NCBI GenBank assembly: GCA_936450465.1
Contig: OW388300.1
Span: 45,850,358 to 45,914,357, forward strand
Origin: Gibbula magus
Lineage: Eukaryota; Mollusca; Gastropoda; Trochida; Trochidae
Reading direction: 5' to 3'
DNA length: 64,000 nucleotides
This document shows, piece after piece, positions 12,401 through 25,070 of the stretch. Positions within the stretch are counted from its first letter, which is position 1. Each line of letters starts with the position of its first letter. The translations under genes were made by a program, and so were the position numbers. A model generated the notes under the pieces. The model was not told the origin of the DNA and ran no database searches. It was given only the letters and a program-made list of their open reading frames with translations.

Positions 12401-12548
12401 AGTTTTGAAAAAGCTCATCTAAATTGACCGGCGAACATGTTTGCTTTGTATAGATCTCTTTTTTTTAATGAATATTAGATGTGCTATCAGATATTCTGTG
12501 TTTACTATTTTCCTGTAATGTATTGGACAGAAAGAATGAATGAAATGA

Positions 12549-13840
12549 TAATGAAAATATAGTCGCAAGCGACGATAAAAGGATTCAGCGCATGAATGCT
12601 TCAATTATTTGAAATATAATGAATTGAGACATGTTAACAATGTTATTGCGCATCTTTTAAAACAAGTTACACGTTTCTAACATGTCCCTAGAACTATGTA
12701 TACCCAATATGTACATGTCAAAGAAAACCACAAAGAAAACCAATATGGCGGCTAAACCAAGAGAGCTACATCTTTGTCATGATTTATTTTTTTGCTCGCA
12801 CAGTTATTGCGCATCTTTTGCAAAAGGTTTCAAGTCTCTAAGTTGATTTTGGAAATGTTCCCCATGTTAAAGTCTGTCTCTATTATGACCGGAAATGACT
12901 GTTCGCGAGCGATTTTATTATTGATTCATAAAGACCATACCCCAATCTTACTCTCCTGAAAAAATCATAAAATTCGATGGGTAGGTATTTGAGTTAAGTC
13001 CCCTTGAAGTTTGATTTTTTAGAAAATCATCTAACTTCGAGAGGTCACTGTGCAAAAAGTATTAGGAGTTCGGCAATGAAAAACAACACCATGTATTCTC
13101 CAATGCATTAGCTTTATGAATGTGTAAGTTACAGCTTCGAGATGCAAGTATCTTCAGAGGAGAAGATTGTCAAAGGTGCATGGGGTAGGGCAATTTTGAA
13201 ACCACGTGACCAACGCAATCGTCATGATTTACTTTTCTGCTCGCACTGTCAATGTGCATCTTTTAAAAAAAGTTCCAAGTCTCTAGCTGCATTTTTCAGT
13301 TTTTTCCCATGTTAAATTTCGAAGCTTAGTTTCGAACTGCACCTTTAATGGCAGGGGCGATTGGGCCCAAAAGCTTATTTGTTCGATTCCAGGGCAAGGG
13401 CTATCATCCTGTAAAATTTGGTTGCACCTTAGCCAAACTTTCTTGAAATAAAAATAATAAATATAGTCGCAAGCGACGAAAATGCGGATTCAGCGTTTCA
13501 ATTGTTTTAATAAGACATCTGTCCTATGTTGCTGCGTATTTTTTAAAAACAAGTTTCAAGTCTCTAGCATATCTCTAGGAGTATTGAGACCCAAACTTTA
13601 CATGTTAAAATTGAACAATTGTGTGACAATATAAAATGGTGTGAGCTTGTACTTACGTAAATGAATAGACCGGAAGTGGTTGTTTCAGACCTATTTTCAA
13701 AAGGGAGCAATTGGCGTACTGGTTAGGTAGAATACCATTTAATAAAAATGTTTGAAGTAAAAGAAAAGAGAAGCAATAGATTTTTAAATAGTTTAGAAAT
13801 GCAAGGACAATGAAGATGTAGAACAGGGCTTTAAAGTGTT
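12549..13840 (+). repeat. Interspersed repeat family with TAGTCGCAAGCGACGA head
   Basis: ATAGTCGCAAGCGACGA followed by GGATTCAGCG occurs at 12557 and 13457. Shared inner modules (GCGCATCTTTTAAAA, AAGTTCCAAGTCTCTA, GATTGGGCCCAAAAG, AAGGGCTATCATCCTG) recur at 16230-17060. The family looks old and diverged. The head is a short palindrome (TCGCAAGCGA). No coding potential. Confidence 0.65.
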
Positions 13841-15128
13841 AGAAACGGCAGAATAAATGTTTGTGGATACGAGACAATGATGTCTCAAATCCGTTACCCT
13901 TAGCTGGTTTTAGAATACGCATTGAATTGTTACAATAGGTATACTGTGTGAAAGACTTGCTTAAAACGAGCGTAGTTTCATTGATGAGTTTGCTAACCAA
14001 TTGCCACATGCGTAATGTATGAATGATTGACACGGAACTCTTTTGCCGCATGGAAATACCATCTTGCCTTATATGGAATTAGCGTACTATGACAATAGTA
14101 AAATCTTGTTTATGAATGAATGAAGTGGAAATTCATTGACTCGTGCTACGTTCCTTAATAACTCTCTATTATGTAAAGATAACAAATTGCATACCACTGT
14201 CTATATGCATTACACTCTATGCGAACCATATAAAATATTTGAAGAACCGAAACTACAGTCCGATCTTTCAAGCATTATCAACCTAGATTTGTCTTTTTCT
14301 TTGGCTGATAGATGTGCGTTAATCGTGATGCAGTGTCCGGTTTTCGACCAGAACTACTTTTACATATATATCGTCACAATACTGAGTCGACTGTCTTCAA
14401 ATTGGTCATTTTCGGCAACATTCAGTACTTCTCGATACAATAGCACCATATATAACAGGCCTGACCCCCAACAACACAATGCCAGCCGAAACGAAAGTGT
14501 GAATTTCCTGTTCACAAATCAAAATGAAAGTCAAATTTGATGAACTTATATTTAAAACTCATAAGCCATATAAATTATCGTGCTAATGGCCCTTTTTCCA
14601 GTTGGGGTGATGTTGTGTCTATCTGATGAGGTATTGATGCCTGATCACAGCATCGTAGGGTGGTAGGGAAGCAACTCTTCCACATGACGCTTCAATAAAA
14701 TCATATCCAACTTGTTCACCGTCAACATACCATGAAAGGTACTTGTGAACAGGACATTAGGAGTTATTTAATGTTACTTGTTATTCCCCAATGCTTCAGC
14801 TGCATGTAAATCTAAGTTGTAGCGCTTAGATGCAAATATCTTCAAAGTGGTGTAACGATTTGTTTAACTGTAGGCCTATTAACGAAATATTAATGATTCT
14901 CCCATTTAGAGTGAACCTATGCCGGGGGTTCAACAACTACCCGTATGGAATGTACCACTCACTCAACCAGTACAGACAAATCCATTTGGCTTACTAAGTC
15001 TGACTTGGAAGACATAGTCCAACGTGTACATGAAGACACTACATCCTCATCCCACCTGCCATCGGGAACCACCCCCATTGACAATGTGTAGGCTACAACG
15101 CAAAAATAGGCTGTTGTTGTTTGATAGG
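13841..15128. other. No gene recognised
   Basis: The open frame 14136-14540 (134 codons) has no recognisable domain. TATTCCCCAATGCTTCAGCTGCATG at about 14784 is shared with 16055 and 16695, so at least part is the same interspersed family. Confidence 0.4.
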
Positions 15129-15162
15129 AGGGGAGGGGGGGGGGGGGGGGGGGGGGGAGGGT
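15127..15162 (+). repeat. Poly-G tract
   Basis: GGAGGGGAGG followed by about 23 consecutive G and then AGGG. Expected to fold as G-quadruplex and to be error-prone in sequencing, so local length is unreliable. It produces proline-run ORFs on the minus strand that are not genes. Confidence 0.95.
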
Positions 15163-15309
15163 ATACCCCAAACAGAAGCCCCCACGGCTTCAACTGAAAC
15201 ATGGAAAAAAACTCAAAAAGCGGATCCAAAACCACCTATTTCACTTAAGGAAAACTTGGATGTTTCGAGTCGTATTACTGACGTCGCAGTTTAGCTTAAC
15301 TGAAAAGAT

Positions 15310-16005
15310 GGGATTCGGAACCGGTTTCTGAGCTTGACTTGTGACTTGGTGCATCTAAGTCGACTACAGTGTAAATATCGTATGAGTTTTTTCCAGGATG
15401 TATCTCTCAGTTCGCGCGGAATAGCTTTTCACTCGAACTGGTATGATTTAGTACACAGTAGCATGTATATCTGTGGAGAAATAAGAATTTTAAAGGTTTC
15501 CGGGAGGCCACGATGAACCAGACATTGTCGATACTGTTGTCCGGTTATTCGAGTTTAAGTATGAGTCTTTTCACTTGAAAATCATCTAATTCAAGTAGTG
15601 TGTAAATATCATATGAATTCATTCCTGTATGTATATCTCAGTTCGCGTAGAATACATTTCCACTCGAACTGGCATGACTAAAAGCTTAATAGCATGTGTA
15701 TCTTTGGAGAAATGAGAATTTTAAAGAATTCCAGTAAGGCCACGATGAACCAGACAGTGTTGAGACTGTTGTCCGGTTATTCGTGTCTTAGCATGATTCT
15801 TTACACTTGCAAAATCTTTTAAATCGACTATTGTATAAATATCATATGAATTTCGAACAGGTTTTACCTCACATTACGCGTAGAATAGATTTTAAATCGA
15901 ACTGGTATGACTTATTGCTCTGCAAATTGTATATCTTTGGAGAAATAAGAAAATTCGATTTTTTTAAGAACCTAGGTAAACATTCAAAGTTATCATACTT
16001 TGAAA
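15310..16005 (+). repeat. ~232-bp tandem repeat, three units
   Basis: CACGATGAACCAGACA recurs at 15509 and 15741 (spacing 232). Each unit also has AAATATCATATGAATT-like, CGCGTAGAATA-like and TCTTTGGAGAAAT motifs, and the third unit is at about 15790-16000. ORFs of 60-67 codons at 15334 and 15807 are the same repeat read in two units. Confidence 0.85.
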
Positions 16006-17172
16006 GATAATTGTGAACAAATTAATAGGATTTCGCTAATAAGATATGAAACTTGTTGTTCCCCAATGCTTCAGCTGCTTATACATCTAAGTTTCAGCTC
16101 TCGGATGCAAATATCTTCGGCGTGGTGTTTCCGCAAAAATGCACAGGGTCAAAGCATTTGAAAACGTTAAAATTTAAATATGGCGTCGAAACCACGTGAC
16201 CTACGACTTCGCAATGGTAACATATTTTGCTTGTCTAGTTATCAAGCATCTTTTAAAATAAGTTGCGAGTCTCTAGTGTGTCACTGGGATTATTTAGAGC
16301 GAAATTTAACATGTCAAAATCAGACGAATTTAAAGAAAATCAAAATAGCGGCTTAACCAGGTGACCTACGAATTTGTCATGATTTACTTTTTTGCTTGTA
16401 TTGTTCTTGCGCATCTTTTGCAAAAAGTTTAAAGTCTCTAAGTACATTTTAAAAAAAATTCCTATGTAAATTGTTTTTCTTTATTATGACCGATAATGAC
16501 TGTACGCGAGCGATTTTATTATTGATTCATAAAGATCATAGTACTGTCTCACTTTCCTTAAAAAATCGTTCAATTCGATTGTCAGGTTTTTGAATTATCG
16601 GCCCTGAAAGTTCGCGGTTTTCAAAAGTTGCCTGACTTTGAAAGGTCAATTTGAAAAAAAGTATTCGGAATTCGCACAAACAAGAACAGACTTGTTATTC
16701 CCCAATGTGTCAGCTATATATAAATTAAGTTTCAGCTCTTTGGTGAATGTATCTTCGGAGTGGTGTTTCCGCAAAGGTACATAGGGTCCGAAAATTTGAA
16801 AAAGTTAAAAAATCCAAGATGGCGGCTAAACCACGTGACTTACGATTTCACCGCGATTTACTTTTTAGCTCGGATTGTCAATGCGCATCTTTTAAAAAAA
16901 GTTCCAAGTCTCTAAGTGCATTTTGAAAACTTTTCCCATGTTAAAAATCGAAATTTGGATTCGAACTGGACCTTTAATGGGTGAACCGATTGGGCCCAAA
17001 AGTTTCGCGGCAAAACTACATAGTAAGGGCTATCAGCCTGTAAAGTTTGGATGTAATAGCTGCATTCCTTCTTGCCAAAGTGCCACTGACAAAATCGGTG
17101 GAATAATAAAAAAAAAATAAAATAAAACACGCCAATAATAATAAGGATTCAGAACTTTAGTTCTGAATCCTT
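16006..17172 (+). repeat. Second copy of the 12.5-kb interspersed family, with terminal palindrome
   Basis: Modules seen at 12.6-13.4 kb recur here: GCGCATCTTTTAAAA (16248, 16415, 16884), AAACCACGTGAC (16190, 16828) and GATTGGGCCCAAAAG (16989). The block ends in a perfect palindrome, AAGGATTCAGAACT-TT-AGTTCTGAATCCTT (17143-17172), whose arm contains the GGATTCAG found next to the 5' head of the family. Confidence 0.65.
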
Positions 17173-20100
17173 AATAATGAATAAAACAAAGAAAGAATGT
17201 AAATAGTAAACGATATACTGAATTCGGTTAAACATATAATGAGAAGACAAATGAGAAGGGTTATTGTTTTGCCTGTTGTTAAGCAATTAAAAACTGATTG
17301 CCGAAACCCAGTATTGTGAACATTTCCCACTATTGTTGTTGTGTTAAGCGGAAGAGATAGGCCGTGAGATCGTGACCTGGGATGCATTACTCACTGACTG
17401 CACCCACATTGAATCATGCAGTCACATTGTTAGCTGATTACTATTTATATGTTCGTGTTTAGGATTGCATAGAACTGGCATGCATGCGCAACGGTAAATG
17501 TTTCCAAAGCAAAATCTTTGCATTCAGTCATTCACTATTGTAAATATTCGACAAATCAAGACGATCCTTATAAATACCGCAAACTGCGAATATTCTAAAA
17601 AAAGATGTTTCATCAATTTTTAACTCTCTTCTGCTAAGTTTGACTGATCAGCATGTTACTGTATTTAATTCATGAGCCCTGACCTTGAGCACACCATCAT
17701 GAGTAAAAGTGGCTATCGATTTTTTGTGATTTATCCCTACCCAAATAATTTAACTGCAGTTAACTGCTTGCTCATATATATTAGCCTTACTAATTTACGA
17801 ATTCACCATTGTGCACTGTCAATAACTACCTCTTATTATTTTTCATTTGTTTTATCCATACACCATTTTTAGTATAAATAACGGTTTCTTGTTTCATCAC
17901 AAATTGCTTTACATATACATCATTATTTACTTGAATAATTGTCTGCTCGTAAAAAAAAATAATTAAATACTTTTTTTAATATTATAGTCGTTATTCTATA
18001 TTAAGTAATTGCCTGCTCTTACATAATGGTTTTTCTAAGAAGCTTTCCACATTTTATTTTCATAACTAATTGTACCCACTCCTCCTTATTTCACTTGCTA
18101 TTGTGACAGAGAACAGAAAAGTTACATGCCATTGCTATGAACATGTAAGTTAGTCTATGAGCGTATAGCTTTGTCTTTGCTTTGTATAACTGTCTACATT
18201 GTCGTTAATATTTCCGGATGTTAATTATTATTTACATGTCATAACTGATAACGTATAGGAGTACATTTTTTAAAAGTGTAAATTTCAAAGAGAGAAAATC
18301 CAAATATAATTTGTTCTTACTTCTATTCTTTGGGTATAACATTACAAAATACATCTCCAAGTTTGGAAATGTGAAATATGCACGCTTAATCTTGCTTTAT
18401 TAATGCTCAATTAACTGTTACGGTGATAATCGGTTACAATCATGTCAGTTCTGTTACCGATTTTCTAAGACATTTTTATATGTCATAAAATAGTTTAACG
18501 GTGCCTCAACTCAGAAAATGACATAATCGGAGGTCAATTATATGTTATATTTTAATCAACTGCTGAATTGTGTGTTCTCCTTATACATCTTGCTAAAGAA
18601 GGGCTTGCCAAGGCTATTTAAAAACTAAATGAAATAAAAATGTTTTTAATTAAATAATCATAGTTTTTTCAGGTAACAATAGTGGCCTTTGCCGGTAACA
18701 GTTTTGAGAAGGGCAGTGACAGAATTGAAAATCGATACTGTATTTGCATGATTATATAAATGAGTTCTCAAATAATCTTGGATGACTTTTAACTATGGAT
18801 CCTCGAATATTACATTAGGAAATACTCATTATATATATATCTGACTATGCTACCGTGTTGTCAGTAACAGAACTGACATTTCTTGTAACAGTATTGACAT
18901 TAATGGGACATGTTGTAATTGGTCCTTAAAATGAATATCATTGTAGCTTTTTGTTTGGAACTCTTTTGGGCATTGAACACTTCAAATGTGCATATCCATT
19001 TAATCTTTTCCATTCAGCATGGACAGTAGTAATAGTTTTGACATCGGTCCGTCAGGACTGTTACGTTTGTGTAAAATGGTAACATGCTCATTCAAAAGTT
19101 TACCTAAATACGTATTTTCAACAACAATTAGTCTACTGAAATGAATTATAAGTACGCATTCCTTATTGGATGATCCTGCTTGGTTAGATTCCAAAGCATA
19201 AAGGAAAAGTGTTACTTTTTGTGCATCTTTACCACCGGTAAATGTAAAACATGTTTACCATAGTAGTGTATAGATGTTTATTCGGAAGCAAAATTTACAA
19301 ATAACAAGAAAACGTCATAGTAACTACATTGTAAACTTCATTAGCCACAATGTTATAACCTTCTTCAAAGTAATTGTCTCCGTTCTCAATTCCGTCGTTC
19401 GATTCGTTTCTCACAGGTTTTACCACACTGTGAGACTTCTTATGGAAACATTCCTAGCTGCATAATAATGTAAAAATTGTCAAACATGCATTTAGCATAA
19501 AAGTATATATAAACATAGCCATAACTCTTGATAAAATATGATGAAGCTGACATTGTAACGGCTGTTATATAATATTATCAAATTAACAAACGCCCAAATA
19601 TATGATAGGTTATAAACACCACTACTATAGAAATCTTGCACTTTTAACTATTTACATTTCTTGCAATTATACATGATACAAAACGACCTTCATTTTATAC
19701 CATTTTAATTAAAGAAGTGAACGATTTTTGTATTAAACGAGCGAAAGCGAGCTCGAGTTTTATACCACCTCATCATAGTAAGAAGAAGAAAAGAGAGTTT
19801 AGTATTCTATATATTACTTGCCCAAATCAATCAAGTGAAATTGCCAATAGTGTGCTAAAAGTAAAAGTAAAATAGCGATGGCTGTATCACCGTTGTGACG
19901 TAAACGTCACACTATTGTGGCGTCATACTTTCAGCGGTATTTCACTATTGCCATATAATCATTACAGTATCTTCGACGGTCGAGTAATAAATTAAGAATA
20001 TCACTACATACAGTGACGCGATGCATTGACTCACGTGAGCTTTATAAAGCGTTTGATAAAAAAATGAATTGTGTATTGAAAGTTTCAAAATAGTATATGT

Positions 20101-20370
20101 GTAAATAATAATAATATAACATACAACAATAATTCAAATGTTTCAGAACTTAAAACTTAAAATACTATACAATGTACTGATGTAGGTATAAATGATACGT
20201 CGATACTGATTAAAAACATTATATCATATGTTTTCCAATCTCTGATAGATGCATCACTGCTTCATCATAACTCAGATGTCCCTCGTTAGTAGTAAGCATT
20301 GCTATGCTCCTCCACTGCAGACATACCATCTTCCTCTGTTTCTGGTATACTCTGACATGCAACTGTTAGC
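17173..20370. other. No gene recognised
   Basis: AT-rich DNA with short spurious ORFs only. A CRE-like near-palindrome GTGACGTAAACGTCAC lies at about 19896 inside a promoter-unlike context. I see no supported gene or repeat family. Confidence 0.5.
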
Positions 20371-20766
20371 ACCACCCCCTTCCCCTCCCACCCCTGGTCT
20401 CATTGTCTTCTTTCAACTTCTCGCCACCACATGCTTCTTTGACAGAGTTTGCGATCGATTCACGAACAAGGTCACTACGGGGATTGTTTCTGGAATAAGT
20501 ACTTAATCAGAACGTAAGACCACGATCTGAATTGGTTTTCGATTTTGATTTGTTTCATCACTGGTATTTTGCTTCTTCCATCTTCATAGCCTGCTCACCA
20601 CGTAGATTCACATGACAGAGTGAGATCGAACTCCTATCAGAATAGCCCTCTCCTTCATTTCCTCTGCCACTCTCGTCCTCACCTTCATCTACACTCTGAC
20701 CAGAGAAGTCGAGGCATAGTAGCAGGAAGATGTTTCGGAGTCATCATCAGCTTGAGAGAAGGTGGC
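20370..20766 (-). pseudogene. Possible former extension of the receptor tail after the stop
   Basis: After the TAG the same frame reads ATFSQADDDSETSSCYYAS before another stop. A shifted frame then reads GQSVDEGEDESGRGNEGEGY, and further down (about 20490-20395, after a TTATTCCAG acceptor-like site) NNPRSDLVRESIANSVKEAC. The acidic, Ser/Tyr-containing composition is typical of receptor tails and unlike the AT-rich flanks. I read it as a longer ancestral tail cut by a stop and a frameshift. Ordinary 3' UTR is the alternative. Confidence 0.35.
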
Positions 20767-20932
20767 CTATCGAGGTTTGAGGTTGAACAGATCGTCGTAG
20801 ATGTCATCGGAACCAGTTTCACGAGAGGGGATCCCTATTTCTATCGACCTCAGCTGAATGCCATGGCCTGGCACAGACTGCCCTGCAGTATTCTGACCAG
20901 TAAACACCCCACCATTCATAATGTCCCGCCTT
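20767..20932 (-). CDS. Exon 5 of EGF receptor gene 1: cytoplasmic tail and stop
   Basis: Acceptor TTTTTCAG ends at 20933. It enters in phase 2 (CG|A gives Arg), then continues as a hydrophilic tail and stops at TAG 20769-20767. The tail has 'SRETGSDDIYDDLFNLKPR', with a single tyrosine (Y355) in an acidic YxxL setting. This could be an endocytic signal or a phosphorylation site; which one is inference. See the next entry for coding-like sequence after the stop. Confidence 0.75.
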
Positions 20933-23900
20933 CTGAAAAAAAGACATATTTATCAGTTTGTTGTCAACACAATGTATACACATAACACTTTGATAAATGG
21001 AAATGTATATTTTCAAAATGAATAAGAATACACACTGTCATTTTTATTGACTCGAACTTAAAAGATACTGACCGTTTGAAGCAGCAAGCGGTGAGGGCAA
21101 CAATCACTACAACAACGAATATCACACTTCCTCCTATGATGTAAGGCATCCATGTTCCTGAAAACGTATTTTGTTGTTGATATTGTTATGTGCCATTTGC
21201 ATAATGTATTAACCATTTACTTACCAACATAATCAAGATATTTACATTAACATCAACTGTAGTAACATTTGATATACGTTTCACTTGAGAGAACAAGTAT
21301 TGGATACCTTTACATTCCCCAGTCGTCTTGTCACAGTCGCCATCTTTACAGTCATCGCATTTCTGGTTACAGAAGGATCCATAGTAGCCTCGCTGACATC
21401 CCTTGGTACATTCCCCTGTTGTCCGATTGCAGGCTTCTTCTGTGCATGTATGACATGACTGGTTACATAATTTCCCATAGAAGCCAGGCTTACAACACGG
21501 ACCAGCTTCACACTGGACACACTCTCCTGACAGCTGATCACACCCAGACACACATTGTCTGGAACACTGCAGCTTACAGCTTTCTCCGTAGGATCCAGGT
21601 GTGCAGCCATCAACACAACTTCCGTTTCTGTGACAGTTGTTGTCAATACAGCCCGGGGTACATCGAGATCCACACTCTAGTCCATGCCATCCCGAAATAC
21701 AGTTTGTACAATTCCCAAACTCTGTGTCACAGAAACAATTGGAAGAGCAACTTGAATCACAAAACGCTCCGAACCATCCCGGTTTGCAACCCTTCAAGCA
21801 GTCATTTCTGCCAGCCGTAGCACACGTGTTGTTCAAGCAATTGTTGTTGTTTTCGCATTTCACACCTGGTAATGATAACAGGTTATCCTTAATTTTCAGT
21901 TATGATTTGACAAATTCTTATGTTTTCTTAATAGTGAGTCTCACGTCTATGAATAAACATAAACATATCGGTTTCTTAATTAATATACCTGCACTGAATT
22001 TCCAATCCAGTTTATTATCAATGACAGAAACGATTTAAATGTATGAAGGGCATAGTCATAAGCAACAAATTACTATTAAGATACTATTCAAAGAAGAAAC
22101 GCCTTTTTATATTTCAAAACGAAAAAAGTACTCATTATATTTATCTTACAATTCAATAGGAATCAAATTTGATAATAGCAACAATGCACACACTTCTTTT
22201 TCCAAAAGAACGATTTTACTTGAAAATAGTTGATATGGGTTTTCTGAAGAATGAGCAAAATCAAATCGCATTGCCACAACGCAACGCAACGCAACACGTG
22301 TCATCTTGCACGTTGGAATGTTGCAGTACAATTGTCAGTTTGTAACAAGCAAATTAACCTTCAGAAATAGAGGCTATGCTTTATTAATGCTATGCTTGAG
22401 AGGCGAAACCGGTGAATCACTTGAATTGAACCCGATTTACGCCTCAGTCGTACTCTTAATGCTCCGGTTTAAACTGACCAGCAAAGGGAGCATATAGCCT
22501 ACTGGCGGACAAATGTTATCCTTGTGACATTCAATACATACATGTATCTTACTGATTTATTTTTAAATGATGCTGGTTCTTCAAAACAATGGATTACACA
22601 TATTAATTAAAACAAATATAACAAAATTAATGTTAATCCATGATACAAAATAATTTTAGAAAAAATTGGCTCCGCCTTACTTCCGATATGACGTGTAATA
22701 TATGGCAGATGTTTTCACGATCAATTTCATATTTGGACAAATAATTAAGTACCAGAACAAATAAAAGACTTGAATGACACGTTAGATGTAATCTGCATCG
22801 ATGCTTGATTATAACCAGGGTGTTTTCTTTCAAAATGTCTAACAGTTACTCAATCGTTGGTTCGTCGTAACAATGACGGCAAACATGTAACGTTGTATGC
22901 CATTTTTGACGCAGCCATCGCTTCATGTTATTTGACAGAGGTCGAGCTCAGGGTTCAGTATTCATTCAAGTAGTAGAATGACCATGGTTCTACACGCCGA
23001 TCTGTGGTTTGTGCCATCCAGTGCGTCACTTTAAAGGCATATGCAGATACCAGCCATTCATGCTAATTGAAGCGTTCGAATTCGAGTCTTGAATTGTGAC
23101 AATTGGAACACAGGAACAATGGCAATTCGTCTACCAATTTAGGTACCTGTACTCATGTATTTACATGTTGTACGAATGTTGGTACCCGTTGTACACATGT
23201 ATGCTGAACTAATGTAGGTACCCATTGTACCAAAGAATGTACCAGTTGTACTAATGTATGTTGTACTAATGCAGGTACTGGTTGTATGTATGTATTCACA
23301 AGTTGTACTTATGTAGGTTGTACTAATGTAGGTGCCTGTTAGACCCCAAATGTGTATCATGTTGGATGTCACTCAAGTTTTGTTTTCATTGAGCATTGAA
23401 TATCGATTCCAAACTACGTTGGACTAATTGACGCACGCCAACCCGTTGTGCATTGTCCGTCTTTCAACCAGAAATGACTACTTTTACCTTCATATGGTCA
23501 CTATACTGAGTCGACTATCAATAAAAGGGATATTTTGGGGCAGAAGTCAACACTTCTCGATAAATTAACACCTTTTATAACCTTTAATGCAGGACCTATA
23601 CATGATATAATAAATAAATAAATAATAATAATAAATATTTGAAAAAAAAAGGAATCATGTTCAATCGGATTTGAAATTCGATTATACAGTATAGTGAGTG
23701 ATAAATGTTTCGACTGAAATTTGCTTTAGGCGAATTATTGCCATGAAGAGAACAAAGTAAAATTTGTCTTGATCAATGAAATTTAACATTTGACCAGTGG
23801 TAAAATTAGATATACCTTTATTGGCTTCACAGAAGCTTTTGTTGAAGATGTATCCTGGTGAACACTTGCAGGTGCCTTCTCTCTGCTGGCATGTTCTTGT

Positions 23901-24993
23901 CCCACAGTTCTTGTCGCAAGAGTTGTTGCACGTGGTTCCATAGTAACCATCTTTACACCCTTGAGAACAGTCTCCCGTGTCTTTGTTACTTTGAGGAATG
24001 GTCGAGTTGCTCATAGGCTTACAGTTCACTGGACTGGATCGGGATTTCGAAACTGAAATATTGAGTGATATAAAGGCCTAAAAAGTTTATAAAGCGAGCC
24101 TACATGTTTCAACACTAAAGTGGTTATATGACGGCATATAACCTCGCGTACGGTGTTTTCGAGCCCATAAGACAAACGGAGCCCATTGAAACAAGACAGT
24201 CAGTATTTACCAGAAATTCTTATCTTACCTTGGTTACCATTTATTTTACCTCTGGGTTTGTTATGTAACACATTATTACCATAAATACTGCAAAGAAAAT
24301 ATAAGTTTGAGGAGGTCGATTTGATCAAGATTTTGGTGACGTCACCTCTTTTCGAGCCACTCAGAACACATCCGAGACTGTCTGGGAATGATATCGAAAG
24401 TTCAAAATACTTTGTCAGTTTCGAAAATGTTTAATTGCTTAAACTGAGTATGAATGTTATTTTTATGAACAATCGCTATATTGACAATTTTGCTATGAAG
24501 TATCAGCTTTTCTGATGCGGTGTTTTCCAACAATGAATACTGCGTAGACAAATATGCAATAAACAATTCTATTGTTTTTGTTAATACATAAATATGCAAT
24601 CTTCCATGTGTTAACCATACTTGAATACACTGGTCGAAATGAGCTCATCGTATCGTATGAAAGACGTTGATCCAGTCAAAACCATCCGATGTATACTCTT
24701 TTCTATATATACAGTGGAAGTGGCAAGGATTATATTGGACAAACGGGAGATACACTCAGATCAAGAGTGTGGGTCCACAAAGAACAAATAAGGGACCCCT
24801 CCTGTCCCTTCATTCAACTAGATAGATGCGCCGGGAATAAAACTCCAAATTTTAAAATATTCCCTTTTTACAAAGTCGTGTCAGACAGCGATGAAAAGAG
24901 AAAACTATTTCATCACAGTCTTTAAATCACGATTAAACAGCATAAATATCTCGTAATACTGCACATTTAAATGTTTCCAAACTGCTTATTATT

Positions 24994-25070
<77 letters not shown>

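Noticed and set aside
14959..15235. Proline-run ORFs on the minus strand
   Set aside because: Produced by translating the poly-G tract.
19890..19915. CRE-like near-palindrome GTGACGTAAACGTCAC as a promoter element
   Set aside because: No gene nearby to regulate and a single occurrence; may be the centre of an old inverted repeat.
20620..20985. 121-codon plus-strand ORF
   Set aside because: Antisense to the receptor tail exon and its 3' remnant; no motif of its own.
21269..21820. 183-codon plus-strand ORF
   Set aside because: Antisense shadow of the cysteine-rich EGF exon 21308-21865, which has splice sites and domain motifs on the minus strand.
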